NCBI GenBank assembly: GCA_038502055.1
Contig: JAXRKN010000042.1
Location: 1,860,001 to 1,924,000, forward strand
DNA length: 64,000 nucleotides
Origin: Tanytarsus gracilentus
Taxonomy: Eukaryota > Arthropoda > Insecta > Diptera > Chironomidae
Direction: 5' to 3'
Positions 1-13,591 of the stretch are shown here, in pieces; positions within the stretch are counted from its first letter, which is position 1, and every line of letters begins with the position of its first letter. Position numbers and translations under genes: made by a program. A model generated the notes under the pieces. It made no database searches, was not told the origin of the DNA, and saw only the letters and a program-made list of their open reading frames with translations.

Positions 1-3000
1 GAATAAAGCGAGAAATTTCGCGGAGAATGATAGAAAAAGGCACAAGTTATGCCACATACAGAAATTCTTCGAAAAATATAGAGATAGTTATATTTTATGA
101 CAATCAGCAGCAACAACATTAACATGTATAAAAATAGGAAATTTGATCATTGCATTCGTCTTTTAATTACCGATAAGAAACTTTTAATGTTTTTGTCTAA
201 GACCGTTTGACTTTTCGAAATATCCGATGACGATGACGACGGCGTTGATGCCTTCCTATCTACTTTTACATTGTCACCTATATATGTGTGTGTATGTGTG
301 CATGATAATTGAATGAACAATAACATATATATTGATTATGGTAAAGTGTTCGACAGGAAAATAATTGGAATTAAAATAAAATTCAATGTCATCTATTGAT
401 CTCAACACGCTCGATAAAGATTTCATCTATAAATATTTTTACATATAGAGAATAAAAATCTAATTAACTCGCAATATAATGGAGTCACATGTGTGGTTGT
501 ACATAAATGCGGTTATTTAAAAATAAACCTCAGCGCTTGTTTATTGTTTCAACCGAATACCTACAAACACGGCACGGTTTAATGGAAAAAAGCGACATCG
601 AGTGTGGGGTTGTTGCTAAAAATAAGGAAACAGACCCTTTTTTGTACCTGATTGCTTGTGTACATAAATCTTCACACAATTGAGCGATAACGATTGGATA
701 TCGAATTACTTTGAAATGATCCACACACTTTTTATATGTTTAGTACAATATAAATTTTAAATCATGACACATTTTTCAAAAAAATTGTGGTTGTCGATGA
801 AAAGAAACAAAAAACATTCATATGACTAACTCTTTTTTAGAGACGATACACTAAAAATAGCCATGGACATGATACGAACATAAATTAAATAATACATTTG
901 TGGTGATGATAGTTTTTTGTTTGAATTATTTTGCATCTCATCGATAATTGTGAAAAGATTCATGTTGCCATCAATGTAAAATTTATTAATGACTAAGAAT
1001 CAAGTCAGTTGATGGCATTCTAAGGATTTTTCACATTTATTTTCTCTCGCAAATGTTAGCTTCAACTTTTTTTCATCTTTCATGAATGTATTTTTAGCGC
1101 TATGGGGAGCAACTCGATACAAAAATCAATGAATTTTGAACTTTAAATTTTCCACGATGACTTTTTTCTTCTCGAATGAATTTTTTCCGAAAGAAAACTA
1201 AGAAAAATGTTGAGTGTGGCTTAAAAAGTGTGTCAACCGGAGAAAAAGAATCGAAAAAAGGATTTTCTGATGGTTTTCTGTGTTATCTCGTGTTTTACCA
1301 AAAAAAAATCATAAATGATGAAAAAATCGTTTGCGGTCGTGACAAAAATATTTAGTCATTATAATTTAGATGAGGAATAAGAAAAAATTAGATTGAGACT
1401 CGAAGATTGTCAGTCAAAAGCAAAAAATCTTCACTTTTAGAAAAATTAAAATTTTGAACAAGAAAAAATGTTATCAAAAATAATTTCGCAATTTCATCAG
1501 ATATTTCTAAAAATAAATCTCCAATGTACATTCGAGGGCAAAACATACAATTTAAACTCGACACTTTATGCATAACAAGATTTCGAACACATACAGTGAG
1601 AGAAATTTTTTTTTCATAATCATCTTGTGTGTGCATGTGACCTTTCGTGAGGATTATTTGCTCCTTCTCATGCTTAAGAATCATTAAGCATATCGTTACA
1701 TATATGCATCTACAGTTAAAAACTATTGAATGATGCGATGCGATGAGAACTTTGATAGAAAGCCTTGAAACTACTGAAGGATCGAGAGTGAGCGAGAAAA
1801 ATCTTAGGACAATAGCAGCAGAGAAGAAAAACTATATGAAAGTCATATTGTGTATGGGTAATTTGGCTCCGATATGTGTCATAAAAAAACAAAGGAAGAA
1901 GAAGAATGAGGAGGAAGCCACCATATACACTCATAAAGTTTTTTGAAACAGTAGTAAAAAATGAGAGAATGTCGAAAGAGTTTCGAGAGGGTGGCGTTGG
2001 GTAGGGATGGTGAGAAAGACTTATAATGTGCAAGTAGAAAGCAACGTGGAGGGAAAAATATGTTGCCAATAATTATCGATTATAAATAAATTGATTTTTA
2101 ATTATTGCCTTATGAACGACAATAGCAATGACACAAAAGGCATAAAGTGGCACGACAACAACAAATCCAGTAGCAGCGAGCGAGAGAAAAAATATGATGA
2201 AAATCAGAGGAACAGATGCGGGAGTATAACTTTTGTGTCCATTTACGACATTGCATTGATTAGCTCTGTCAGCTTGCTTAAAGTGAAGAGTGGTGGTGAC
2301 GAAGGAGGAGAGAATATGTACAAGTGTGACCCAATTAAGCCTCATCAGTTGCACTTTTAAGATGCACAAGATCCTTCTTCAATACCGTCATGCTCACACG
2401 ACCATGGACTTCTCGTTGAATGTTTTCATATGCGTCATGAGAGTCATTAATAAAGGCAGTGAATTGTAGTGGGCGACAGTGACGGCAACAATGATTACAG
2501 CGCAATGACGATGCTTTTGTGGGATGAGCAAGAAAGGAGAAAATCGTTCCCGGTTCTATTTAATGCTTTTTAATGAGCAGCATTGCAAGTTCAAACTTGC
2601 CCACGTCATAGAAAAAATTTCAAAAGAGAAATAAATCATGAAAACTAAAATAAAATTAAGGGAGATGAAAAGTGGTTGAATTTTTTTGGCACAAAATAAT
2701 TTCGAGATTTTAGACTTTTTTGAATCAGTTCACTTTTTTAAAATTAAAACAAATTTTTTTAGTTTTTAGAAAATTTATAATTAATTTTTGTGGTTTCAAA
2801 AAAATTTTCTCTAAAATTCTCAAATTTTTAAACTCCATAATTTTTTAATGAATAAATTTTCAAGGACACTTTTTAGCTCACGAATTATTTCAACCCTTTA
2901 GTGACTTTCAATAAGAAAAAGTGCACTTCAATATTGCATACCTCCACTTATATCCTTATTTTTATTCCATTCCGTGTTTGAAATTTTTTTATCCTCTTTT

Positions 3001-4306
3001 AAACAAGTAAAAAATCACTTTAATCCTTTATTTGTGATTCGCATTTAGGTGTAGCACTAAAAACGGGAAGATAGTAGCTATTTTTCTTTGTTTTTCACTC
3101 TTTTCTATCTCTCTTTGTTTTGCTATATATTTTTTTCCGTCTACGAGCACACTTCACTCTGTGCTTTTGTAAATTAATTAAAATTGATTTTCCACATTTC
3201 TTTTGCCCTTCCGTGTGAAAGTTGTGTGTATCGAGTGAGGGATATTTTTAGTTTTCTTCTGTTCTTTTTTATTATTTTTTCCTCTCTTTTCTCCCTCTGC
3301 CGCCCCCTTTTTATTTCGTTCCACGAGCATACGTAGCACAATATATATAATGTTACTTTTTTTCTTCTCTCTCTATATATTTTTTTTTGCCTTGCTTTCA
3401 CTCTTCACTTTAATCCTTAAGAGCAATACGAACGAACCATTCACTACGGCAGTTTATTTCACAATGATTTTCCTCTCTCACTCTAGTTTTTCGTTGCTTT
3501 GAGCAGTGTGAGCGCAAGCTGAATGAAAGCAGGCTGAAATGAATCCTGTTTGTGTGTGAGAATGAATAGAATGTAGGGAAAACTTTATTTTTTCCCAACT
3601 ATAGCTTTTTTAACATACATATACATAAATTCGATTCTCTCAAAATGGAAAATTTGCATCTGAGAGAGAGAGAGAGAGAGGGAAAGGCAGACGAGAGCAA
3701 GGGAAACTTCCACCCAGACTGCAGAGACGAGCAGAAAAAAAGCTCTCACAACCACAATTATAGGAAAAACTTCTGACTCGGATAGAGAAAAAAAATGCCA
3801 ATGATGAGTTGTATACACAAGTCGGAATCTAAATTATTACGAAAATTAGTCTGCAAATGGAGATTCGAATCAAAAAGAAATGGAATGGAAAAGGGATACT
3901 AAAAGAGGGAACATAAGAAACGAGTTGCAGTATTCGAGTGAATAAATTTTCATTGGTTCGAGTGCGCCATAAAATGCCTTTGTTCATTTCATTTATTTAT
4001 TTTTTGTTGTATTTATTGTTGTACGCTCGAATGACTGATGCCACTAAAATCGTCTCATTTCACTTATGAGTCATGCGATCGTTGACATCACGTGGCGATT
4101 TCGAGCTTTTGACTGACAAGTTGAGGAAAAAATTTTTTATGTTGAATAAATGTTTAAGTTAAACATGTCATTGACCTAAGTTGTGACTTTTTTTTGCAAT
4201 CTTCAAGATTATTTCATAAGGAGCGGCAAAAATTATTTTTGTCACAGAAATAAAATTCTTGTGAGTCAGAGAAAGAACATCCAAAATGATTCATTCAAAC
4301 ACTCAC
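1..4306 (-). other. Rim intron 5 (partial), no exon seen
   Basis: The interval begins at the GTGAGT donor that closes Rim exon 5 (4306-4301 on the minus strand) and runs off the left edge. I looked for the PDZ and C2 domain exons expected next in Rim and found none; ORFs here are short and unlike known proteins. It is AT-rich with simple repeats, including a GA run at 3662-3681 and a TG-rich stretch near 280-300. The rest of Rim should lie to the left of this window. Confidence 0.6.
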
Positions 4307-7009
4307 CCTCAAATTCTGGCGTGGATCGGAGTTCCTCTTCGGAGCTGCTAAAAGATCGTTGTTGGGGTAAATATGAACCGGCACTTCCTAAAGGCCGCTT
4401 AGTAGTCTTTCCATATGGATCTTGCATTCCATACAAATGCTGCATTTCTTGTGCCGATCGATTCGGTTGTCTCGAGTAACTCGATTGCTGCTGACTTATA
4501 TAGCTTTGCTGTCTCGGATGCACCAGATGTGGATGTGTTCGCATTAAGCCCTCGATCTCACCCTTTAAATATATTAACTTAGAAATTTATTCATTTTTAT
4601 AATTAATTAATTGCCCACCTGGTAATGACGTGGATCATCTTCGACTGGATACCCGCTCGTCGACTGCGATTGATAATAAGAACTACCACTAGCGATTCGA
4701 TATTGATTTAAATATTGGCCATCTTCACTCGAACCACCCAGTTGTGAATGAAAATGACTTCGTTGTTGAATGTAGCTATCGTCTACGCCACTATCAGACG
4801 CTGATGCGGACGCACGACGCTGCGTCGATGTTTCTTGTTGTGAAAATTGACGCCGCAATTGGCTGCCAGTTCGTTGTAGGGGATGATTTTCTTTTTCAGC
4901 GGCACTTCGAGCTCGTTCTAGTTTTGGTCGTTTATCATCATGCGGATTAAGTAACGCGGTCTGCATTGTGTGTGAAGAGAGAGAGAATGAGGTTATTATA
5001 GACACTCGAAAATATTATGAAAGCTTACTCTTGTATCACCGAAACCCTCAGGACTTCCTGCCTTATTAATCCACTGTCCGGTTCTCGATAATAATTCTTG
5101 TTTTTTGCGGCACAAAATGCAAACCCAAATGACCTAAAAGCACATACGTGTGTGTGTGGGTGACAGAACAAAAGAAAAATTATTGTTTAGTCATCGCTTA
5201 AAAAAGCAGAATATCAGTCAGTATGATTAACTCGTAATGCCGCAGTAGTTATATGTTGACAAGAGCTAAAATTTATCATCCAAACATGTCTTTCACTGTT
5301 CCTTTCACAGTGAAGGGAGAATTAAAAAGCAATTCTTCTCATTTGTCCGCATAGAATAATTTCCATAAATCGTATTACAGTATCGCATTTATATATGAGA
5401 GAAGAATATGTGACCTAAATCTCAAATAATACCATGTACAACAGAAACTGTAACGCAAAAACCACAAACGTGATGACGACAACCCAGAAGAGCGAGAACG
5501 TAATTTTAGCAATGAAAATTCATTGAAACATTTTCCGGCCGTTGTTACCATTTTCGCCACTTCTTGTAGATGTCAAAAAATGTTTCTTTTATTGAATTTT
5601 ATGGCTTTTCTGTGTGTTTGTGCGAGGCGGACAGTGGCAGCATTTCAAGTGTAGATATTTGTTTTATCTACACATATCATCTTCCTCCGTCTATGCGTGT
5701 ATGAAATTTTTCTATGTTATCACTGCAATGAAGCCATTCATGAGATTATTCTAATAATAAATGCTGTGCCATACACGAAAAATGTATGTAACGGCGATGA
5801 TGACGTCAGAAAGAAGATTTGACACATACGGAAAAGATTTTTATGATTATTATTTTGCTTCAGTTGATTTCGACCCTCAACATTCTTAAATCATTTTCAC
5901 AGACTTGCATGAAACGAACGCTTTCATCCATAAGGAAGATGTGACGTCACAAGTCATTGGAGATTTTCTTACAATTCACATTTCATTCAATGAAAGGAAC
6001 AGTGTTCCCCGCGAGGCATCTTCTCTATATTCTCAAGGATCGTAATGAAGCGTAATCAATTTCGAATTGGATGGACTTGCTTGTGCTTGGATCGATTGCT
6101 CTTGTCTTTAACTAAGTCACATGCAGGAGGGAAAGAAATCTATTTTCTGTTATATGGTCATGATGGAATACATGAATGAACTCCTCGTCTATAGCAGTGG
6201 GTTTTTGCACAGAATTTCATACTAAGAGGTTTTTAAAAATATCTCACAGTTTTTTTAGATCATGTTTGTTCACAGCTGTGTGATAATTTTAGCAATGATA
6301 GTCAATTTACCTTATTACTACGCAAGGTTACTTTTCCACCGCATCTAGCGCAACATCTAATACTACAGTAATGACAAACATGTCCAATGCCATCAGCAAA
6401 TCTGGTCTTTAAACATATCTGACAAGTTGCGTCTAACTCAACACCAGCCTTTTTCTGTTGCTCGGAACGTTGCTTTATACTCTGCTCTAAACTTTCTACT
6501 TCAATTTGTTTACGTCTATGATGGCAAATATTTTTTAAAGAATAGAAAAGAGAGAAAATTTCAAAATTTCAGGCAATATTTCTTTGTAGGCATAAGGTTG
6601 GATGTTTGAGTGACCTAAAGTGTATATTTTATGGTTAATTTGAGTGCACATAAAAAATAACACGTTGAATCATAAATATGTTTACACAATCAATTAAACA
6701 ATTAAGCAGCTTAACTTGATTTTTAAATTGAAAAATATGAAATTATAAAAATAACAAAGAAAATGTTTTTGAGTCATTAGTAAATCCTCAAAAAATAAAA
6801 TAATGACACATAAGTCACTTCTCTAGTGTGTGTCACGAAATAACATATGAAATTATGAAATGTGCAGTTTTCATGCTACAATAAAATTTCCAAACTCACT
6901 TCATTAATTCGCGCTCCGTTTCTTCTTCTTGTTTTTGTCTATGCATAACATTTTCGATGATTGCACGTTCTTCAGGTGTTAAATGAGATAAATCAGGCAT
7001 ATCAGCCAT
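4307..7009 (-). CDS. Rim: Rim, regulating synaptic membrane exocytosis protein, N-terminal part (5 exons, 3' end outside window)
   Basis: Rim is a presynaptic active-zone scaffold linking Rab3 vesicles, Unc-13/Munc13 and calcium channels. Coding exons on the minus strand are 7009-6900, 6515-6311, 5133-5029, 4960-4619 and 4562-4307; all joins use GT/AG and keep frame, giving about 340 residues before the gene leaves the window. The start (MADMPDLSHLTPEERAIIE) matches the conserved Rab3-binding helix. It is followed by a charged helix and a FYVE-like zinc finger with cysteine pairs near residues 68/71, 84/87, 92/95 and 110/113, with the family signatures KTRFADG and ARCGGKVTLRSNK. Residues 141-339 are a Ser/Gln-rich linker ending in SSSEEELRSTPEFE, matching the SSSEEE..STPE motif that precedes the PDZ domain in vertebrate RIMs. 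PDZ and C2 domains are not in the window. The family call is secure; 5' UTR exons were not identified. Confidence 0.93.
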
Positions 7010-10000
7010 GATTTGGAGAAACACCCAATGATTGCAAGAAGAGAACTTTTTATGTACTCACTAAAAGTTCTTCTAATTAAAAATCCTTAGTTTGTTGAAG
7101 AAGTGAATCAGGACATGGGATAATCGGAGAGAGTTAACACAACACAGGAGGAGACTTAACTGGATGAGGAAACTAAGAAGGAAATCATAACAGAAAAGTC
7201 GACAGTGTCACTTTTCACTTTGTGTCTCTTTTGGGTGATTTAACAGCACACGTGTCACTCGAGTTCCTTAATTATTATATTTTTTTAAACAGTTTTCTAT
7301 TAAAGTTTTGCGAGAGCACTAATTGCCTGCATCATAAATCATGTTTTGGGTTTTTTCTTCGTTACACTTTTCCTCATCTCACATTTCTCTCGCACTCAAC
7401 TATTTTGCATTTTTCCTCCTTTTTTCGTTTATGCTGAATGCAAACGAATGTTTTCGATAATTTATGCTTTAGCAACATTCTCAAAACTTTTTCTCCATCC
7501 ACATATTTTTTTGTGTGTTGCTGCGCTTCGTTCCAAGTGTGTAAGTCGTTGCTTGTGTGTGCAGGAGAACACATAAATTTCTTATCACAAATTTACTGCG
7601 AAAGCTTCTTTCATCTTGAATTATTACGAGACTTTTTCCACACACTTTTTATGCTCATTCGACCGACCGAAGACCATCGCAACAAACTGCAAGTAGCAAA
7701 ACTCATTAACATCATACTTTTGCTCATTCATAATGTTTGGAGTTGGTTGAGAAATTTGTGAACTTTTGAGCCATAATTAAACTTTAAAATGTCGGTGAAT
7801 TTTTCACTTTTAAATCTGGGATTCGAAACTTTAAATTTTTTTCACATTTCACAATCAACCCCACACAAATGAAAATCCACAATTCAGCACCAAATGGATG
7901 AACTTTTCTCACTAATCGCGAAAATGATAACAAACCATAAAACGAGGAAAGAAATGAATGAAGGGAAAATTCCCAAAGATCTTCTTGATTTTTGTACATG
8001 AAAAATTTTCCTTCCTTAAAATCTTCCTCTTGAGAATCTCAGAGCGAAAATCGGCGGCGCATGTCATATTGGACTAGCATGTACACAGAGCGAAGAGAAA
8101 ATTTTCTTTTTCTTCCACTCTGGTGTGTGTCACTTCTTTTTGTTCTTGGCGGAAAAAGGGAAGCAAATGTGGAAAAAGGCTCACACAGAATGAAATGAAA
8201 AAATAAAATATATATATCGAAAGGCACAGTTGTGATTACGGTGGAGGAAAGAAAGAGAAACTGTTGGCTTTTTTGGCTATGCAGACAAATGATCAACAAT
8301 AAATCATGTTTTGTTTTAAAGTCCTTCTCGCTCCTTGAGAATCAAAAGGCAATTTTGAATGATTTTTCACTTTCGCCCACTCGACTGGTGAATACTGAAT
8401 GAATTTTTTTCGGTGATATTGAGGATTTGTTTACTAAGATTTAGATTAGGTGAGGAAAATTTCAACGTATTTTGAAAATTCAAATTTTCATCATCCAGGT
8501 CAGATTTAAAATATTTTTATGACCCTTGAATCATCCCGGCTCATATAATAATATTAAAATTCGTTCTTCTCCCTCACTGCACAACTCCATCTAAAAATTA
8601 AAAGACGTCGAGAGAAAAGAGAATTTTTGGCACCAGAACTCAACAGTCACTTATGGAGTCGAGTCGACTTTTCAACATTTCATTCATTAATTATGTATCT
8701 CCTCTCTATCTCTTGCCATATTTTTCCCACAAAAGGCCATTGAGCTCTCATTTGGTGAGAGAGTCTTTTTCTTTTAAATAAAGAATGAAAATTTTTCTTG
8801 GCAGCTCCGCATTCATTTCCCTATTGTAAATCATCGCCATAAGAAAATTGCATTTTCTTCATTTGTATGTGGGGTGTTAAAATTGATGTGAAACGATTTT
8901 TTTTTTATTTCGAGAGCCTCTGACCATAAGCCGAATTTTTTTCCCGCGTATGCAGAATAAAACCTCAGCTCAATATTGAAGTGAATGAATTTTTTGTTCT
9001 CATCGCACAGCTTTTTTCTCTCTTTCTCTCTTTTCCTGTGCTACCACCAAAAAACGAAAATGGCGACCTTTTTTATCTGCTGCCAATGTGTTTGTGTCTC
9101 GTCGACACACACTTTGAATCCCCCATCCGTTTCCACTTTATTTCGGCGCTGCTCTGGACGAGCAAAGTGGAAACTCAATGAATTGCAAAATGCAATGAAA
9201 TTGGGCATAAAGGGATTAGCGTAAGTATCCATTCGGTGCTTTTGTGCACTTTCAGTGCGATAAAGACAAAATGAATTTATATGCTAAAAGATTTTTCGCT
9301 ATCACATACTCATATTTTATACGCACTCACACACATTAAGAGAAACTTTTTCTTCCTCTGGTTTCAACATATTTTTAAATTACATTTTCGAGCTTTTAGA
9401 GAATGTTTAATGCTAAAAATGCAGCTATTAGTTTCATCGTTTCTTATTTACAAATCACTTTAACTATCCAAATTTATCGCAAAAACATCACAAAAGTTTT
9501 CCTCTCAACTCTTTCTTTTTTTTCAGTCCAAAAAATTTCTTGTTCGCGAGGAAAATTATTCACAATTTTTTTTCTTTATCGTTTCTTTTGCGAACAATTC
9601 AACACTTTGCAACAAAACGAAATCAATGAGGTCTCTTTACAAATTGTCTAATTAATTTTTGTTGCTGCAAAACTAAAAATATGGTTTTTTTTCGAAAAAA
9701 AAATTTTCACTGATATTTTGCTGCTGTTCTATCCGCGAAACGGATGGTTATATGCTACCTCATTTTCTCGCCTTTTTCAGGCGCTTTTCTCTCTCACTCT
9801 CTCAAAAATTCTCTCTCGAAACTTCCAGCTTTTCTTCACAATACATCCGTTGCCGTTGCCATGATTGTGTGTGAGAGATTTATGGAAGGGTGCTTTCGAA
9901 GCGACTAAAAAAGTTTTCCCATCTACGTCACCGAATTAAGCGATGAGATTGCGCACATTATTGTACTTGAACTTATACTCGCCATACGGTGCTTTCCTCG

Positions 10001-10098
10001 GTCATTCAATTCCAGAAAATTACGGACTAGAATTTCCTATTAAAACGTGACAAATTAACGAACTTTTTGGTTTTTGTCTGTACATTTATCACGAATAT
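7010..10098. other. Intergenic region upstream of Rim, no gene seen
   Basis: This 3.1 kb lies between the Rim start codon and the 3' end of botv. It should hold the Rim leader and possibly its promoter, though a distant promoter is possible. ORFs on both strands are short and low in complexity. One + strand stretch (about 8985-9224) ends in a good GTAAGT donor but is not linked to any recognisable exon. Confidence 0.5.
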
Positions 10099-10104
10099 TT
10101 TATT
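10099..10104 (-). terminator. Candidate poly(A) signal of botv
   Basis: AATAAA on the minus strand, about 94 nt after the botv stop codon. Position and orientation suit a cleavage/polyadenylation signal, but the hexamer is common in DNA this AT-rich. Confidence 0.45.
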
Positions 10105-10197
10105 TTTATATTTAATACATGACATAAATCTCTAAAAATTTTAAGTAGAAATGCAATGGGATGGCACAGTAACTACTCGTAGCTTTGGTTGTCTAAA

Positions 10198-13194
10198 TTA
10201 AATAAATTTAAAGCATTTCTGTTTGTCGTGAGGAATTCGAGTTTTAAATAGAATTGAGTCAGCTCTATATTGTGTGTTTAGTAACGGCGTGTATCCAAAA
10301 ACCTAATTCAAAAAAAAATATTCGTTAAAAATTTTAAATTTAAATGAATTTTATAAATTACCTTCGAGAAAAAGTTTATGCATTTGTGTCTTTCTTGAAA
10401 ATGTGTGTCATCTTCCGATAATGTCACAGGACATACCGGACATCTAAAAGTCCATCTTGAAGTAACTTTAACAGGCGGTTGTCGCGTGATGTGAGACACC
10501 AAAAAGTTCATCGCAATATCCTCACAATTCATGTACTCATCAACTTTATCGCGTATTGCTTGCGGCAGCCAATAAGTGTAGAGATAAGTGTAATATTTAT
10601 GGAAAAATGCAGCGCCTGTCAAAACCATACTCAATTCACAGCTATAATTTGAATTGTAATTCCATGCGCCATTAATGTCCCACGCATGATATCGTCCCGG
10701 AAATCCGACGATTTGATCTCGATGCTCGCGCCACACGCGGAAACCAAATAGTATTTCATCGTGACGGAGGCTAGTAGTGAGAAAAAAATTTATCAATCAG
10801 GGAAGAAATAATTGACATGCTTTACATACTGTGCGTCATCATCCACTGATAAAACTGCTTCGGTTTCAATTGAGTCGTAGGGTAAAAATCGGTTATTGAG
10901 AGAATTCCTTGCTGCCCTTACAACTTCAACTTGAACGCCTATTTCTGGCCATCGAAGATCCTCGAGTGGTGGTTTGGGTGAATTCCACACAACAATGACT
11001 TTGTGCAGGTATGGCAGACCATAGAGACGACTGAGAGAGTCCATCAAGACTTGTTCACGTTCATAGGTTAAAACGACAATTGTGAATTGTTCACGTGGAT
11101 GATTTCCGCCCAATGCTTCGCTAAACTCTTTGCCCGTGCCACCAATACCCTTTCCAATTGGTCTAAATCCTAAGTTTGAGCCAACAAATTTTGCATCGCT
11201 CGGTAGAACAGGATCGAAAGGAAGATGTGGATACAGATAGAAGGGATCACCCCAATCATTCCATGCTTCTCGACTTTGTGTTAGGAAAACTGTATAATTT
11301 CTTCTAAATTGTGGTGACGGATATGGAGGTTCAATTGGTCCGAGAGATTCTTCAGCTTCAAAATCCATAACAGGTGGATCTGATTTGAGTGGAATGAAAG
11401 ATGCATTAAAGACACTGACAGCTTTAACTGATGGAACTGGTTTTGGTGGAATTCCTAAGCGATCTCTGATATTCGCAACGATTGTATCAATAGTCGCTTG
11501 CACAGAGCCTAAATATCGTTCCCATATCATTCTGCCTTGCCGACGCATAAAAAGTAAATCACTATCAGGAACAGAGCGAAGGAGAAAATGAAGCTCAGTG
11601 ACACGAGCTTTGGGGAAGAACAATGCTGCACGTCTCCACTCAATCATGTCCGAGAATGGCAATTCTATTTGATCGCCGCCAAGAACTACAGGAATTGCAC
11701 CTGCTCTTAATGATTCATAGAGTCTCGCCTGTAAAAGTGTCGATGACACCATATGATGATCGGGCACTAAGATGAGTCCAAAAGTTGACTCTCTCAAAAT
11801 AGTTTTGCGCGAATTGTCAGTACCGCACAAATACCAATCTCTATTTGCCGCGACGTTAGTTTGTTCAGTTGCTGGATTGCACTCGAATTGAAGATAAAAT
11901 TTATCGGAATGAATTCCATTTGAAATTTCTTTGAGATGTTCGATAATGAACTCGTCAAGTTGTTGTTCATCCGAATTACTTGCAGTTTTGTTAGTGATTG
12001 AAACTTCACCTTGAAAACTTAGCAGGTATTTTCTTCTAGCCGGTGCCATTGAAGCGCACTCGTGCCAAACATCACCACCTGGTGATCCTAAAATTGGTGG
12101 CACGATGACATCAAAACCTCGACGAAATTGCATCTCATTGAAAGTTGATTGCACTAAAATTGCACGACCCGTATTGATATTTAAGAAAACATTCTTTGAA
12201 CCCGTGCTAAGGTCACGTCTAGCGAGATTAAGCAGCACATGATTTCTTCCATCGCCGCCCCAATATTTAAGTCTCTGCAACGCTGTCATATTCAGAATTT
12301 CATTTGATGGCACTGACTTGTCATCGATCGTGTTTGCATAGCGATTATTTCGAATTGTTTCTTGTTCTGAGAGAGCTTCACCGACTAGCACAAAAAATAT
12401 GCATGCAATTTTGGGGTCTTTTGTTAAGTGAGCATTATAGCCGAAAGTTTGCTTGATGGTTGTCTTTAGAAATCCATCAATTTCATATCCATGATTTGTG
12501 ACTGCGATTGAGTCAGGATCGTAGAGATAAATTGGAAAGCTAGATGTGATTGAGCAACGACTGTGATCGAAGCATGAGGACATCCTGCATCTACTAAAAT
12601 CATTGAATGATGGCGGTTTATAAGTTTTTGGTAATGAGTGAGGAAAAAGAGCATTAGGGAGTGCCAATTCTGGGGTATTTCTTAAAACTGCCTCTCTTTG
12701 TGCCACTTGTGCTTGTTCAACTGAAATCTTAAGTCTATTCATTTCGGTTTGCTGCCTTAATAACTCCTGTTTAAGCTCATCAATTTTTGCATTGTAACTG
12801 GAAATGTCGGACTGCAGTTTTTGCCTCTTCGATTCAAGTTCTCTAAGTTCAGTCGCTACCGTCCCTTTGATCTTCATCATTTCCGCAATTCGCTGCTTTA
12901 GATCGGTCGCTTTCATTGAATTAAAATCCTCATAATTTTCTATATATTCAAGGCGGTATCGCGAATTTTGTAAATCTACATTTTGAACACTCGTGTCAGC
13001 CTAAAAGAGTTTAAATTTGTTAATTAATTAAAATTAATTGCTCGATTTCACAGTGTGTCACTTACATTCGATAAAAAGTGATGAATTATAAAGTAGAAAA
13101 AGAGGAATGCTAGAAAAATAATAAAACTTATGCGAATGCATCGGCTTCTTAAATTATTCGCCTTCATCGGTTGATATGAGTTGTTGCTGAACAT
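10198..13194 (-). CDS. botv: Brother of tout-velu / exostosin-like 3 (EXTL3), heparan sulfate glycosyltransferase
   Basis: Complete gene of four coding exons (minus strand: 13194-13066, 13000-10830, 10770-10362, 10302-10198), with introns of 65, 59 and 59 bp and 937 residues; fly Botv and human EXTL3 are of similar size. The family adds the first GlcNAc that starts heparan sulfate chains and acts in the ER/Golgi lumen. The order is a short cytosolic tail, a signal anchor at residues 20-42 (type II membrane protein), a coiled coil at about 72-150 (diagnostic of EXTL3/Botv rather than EXT1/EXT2), a Cys-rich start of the exostosin GT47 domain near 181, and a GT64 domain at about 679-930. GT64 shows FTIVVLTYERE, the metal-binding DDD at 763-765 followed by AHLRHDE, and the C-terminal tail ending KCFKFI. 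The phase-2 intron splits the His codon just after DDDA; reading through it gives a false early stop. LTV1 starts 397 bp away, divergently. Confidence 0.95.
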
Positions 13195-13591
13195 TCTTCT
13201 AATGTCTTTTAATCACACACATTATTTAATTGATGAGTAATGAACAGTTAAAAAATGTTTTATAATATTTTCAGATTTATATTTTTTTTTCTGTTTACAT
13301 GTTTGTCGATTTTTCTCATACCTGAAGTTGATGGCACCCTTGAAAAGTTTCAAAAATTTATTAAATAAAAATTTTAAATAATCGACCACGTGTTGATGCG
13401 TATTTTGTTGAAATTAAAATTAAAGTTAAATTGTTGTGGTGAAATTGTTGAATTTTGACCGTTATTAAAAAATTCAAATCGCCTCTCTTCCTCTCCCCTC
13501 GAAAAGTTTCGCACATTTTTCTCTCAAAAAATATTTTCTCGAAAAATATTTCAATTTTAAATAGGAAAAACATCAGAAAACTCAATAAGTC
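13195..13591. promoter_or_regulatory. Divergent botv/LTV1 promoter interval with E-box
   Basis: 397 bp separate the two start codons, so both promoters and 5' UTRs must lie here unless upstream noncoding exons exist. A palindromic CACGTG E-box sits at 13387-13392, roughly 200 bp from each ATG. No clear TATA box is seen. Transcription start sites cannot be placed from sequence alone. Confidence 0.5.

Noticed and set aside
8985..9224. Possible coding exon ending in GTAAGT
   Set aside because: The encoded peptide is low-complexity and no downstream exon in frame is found; at best an untranslated exon.
10793..12916. Botv as two separate genes with a stop at 10793
   Set aside because: The apparent stop lies in a 59 bp intron (GTATGT..CTACTAG); splicing restores the conserved DDDAHLRHDE sequence.
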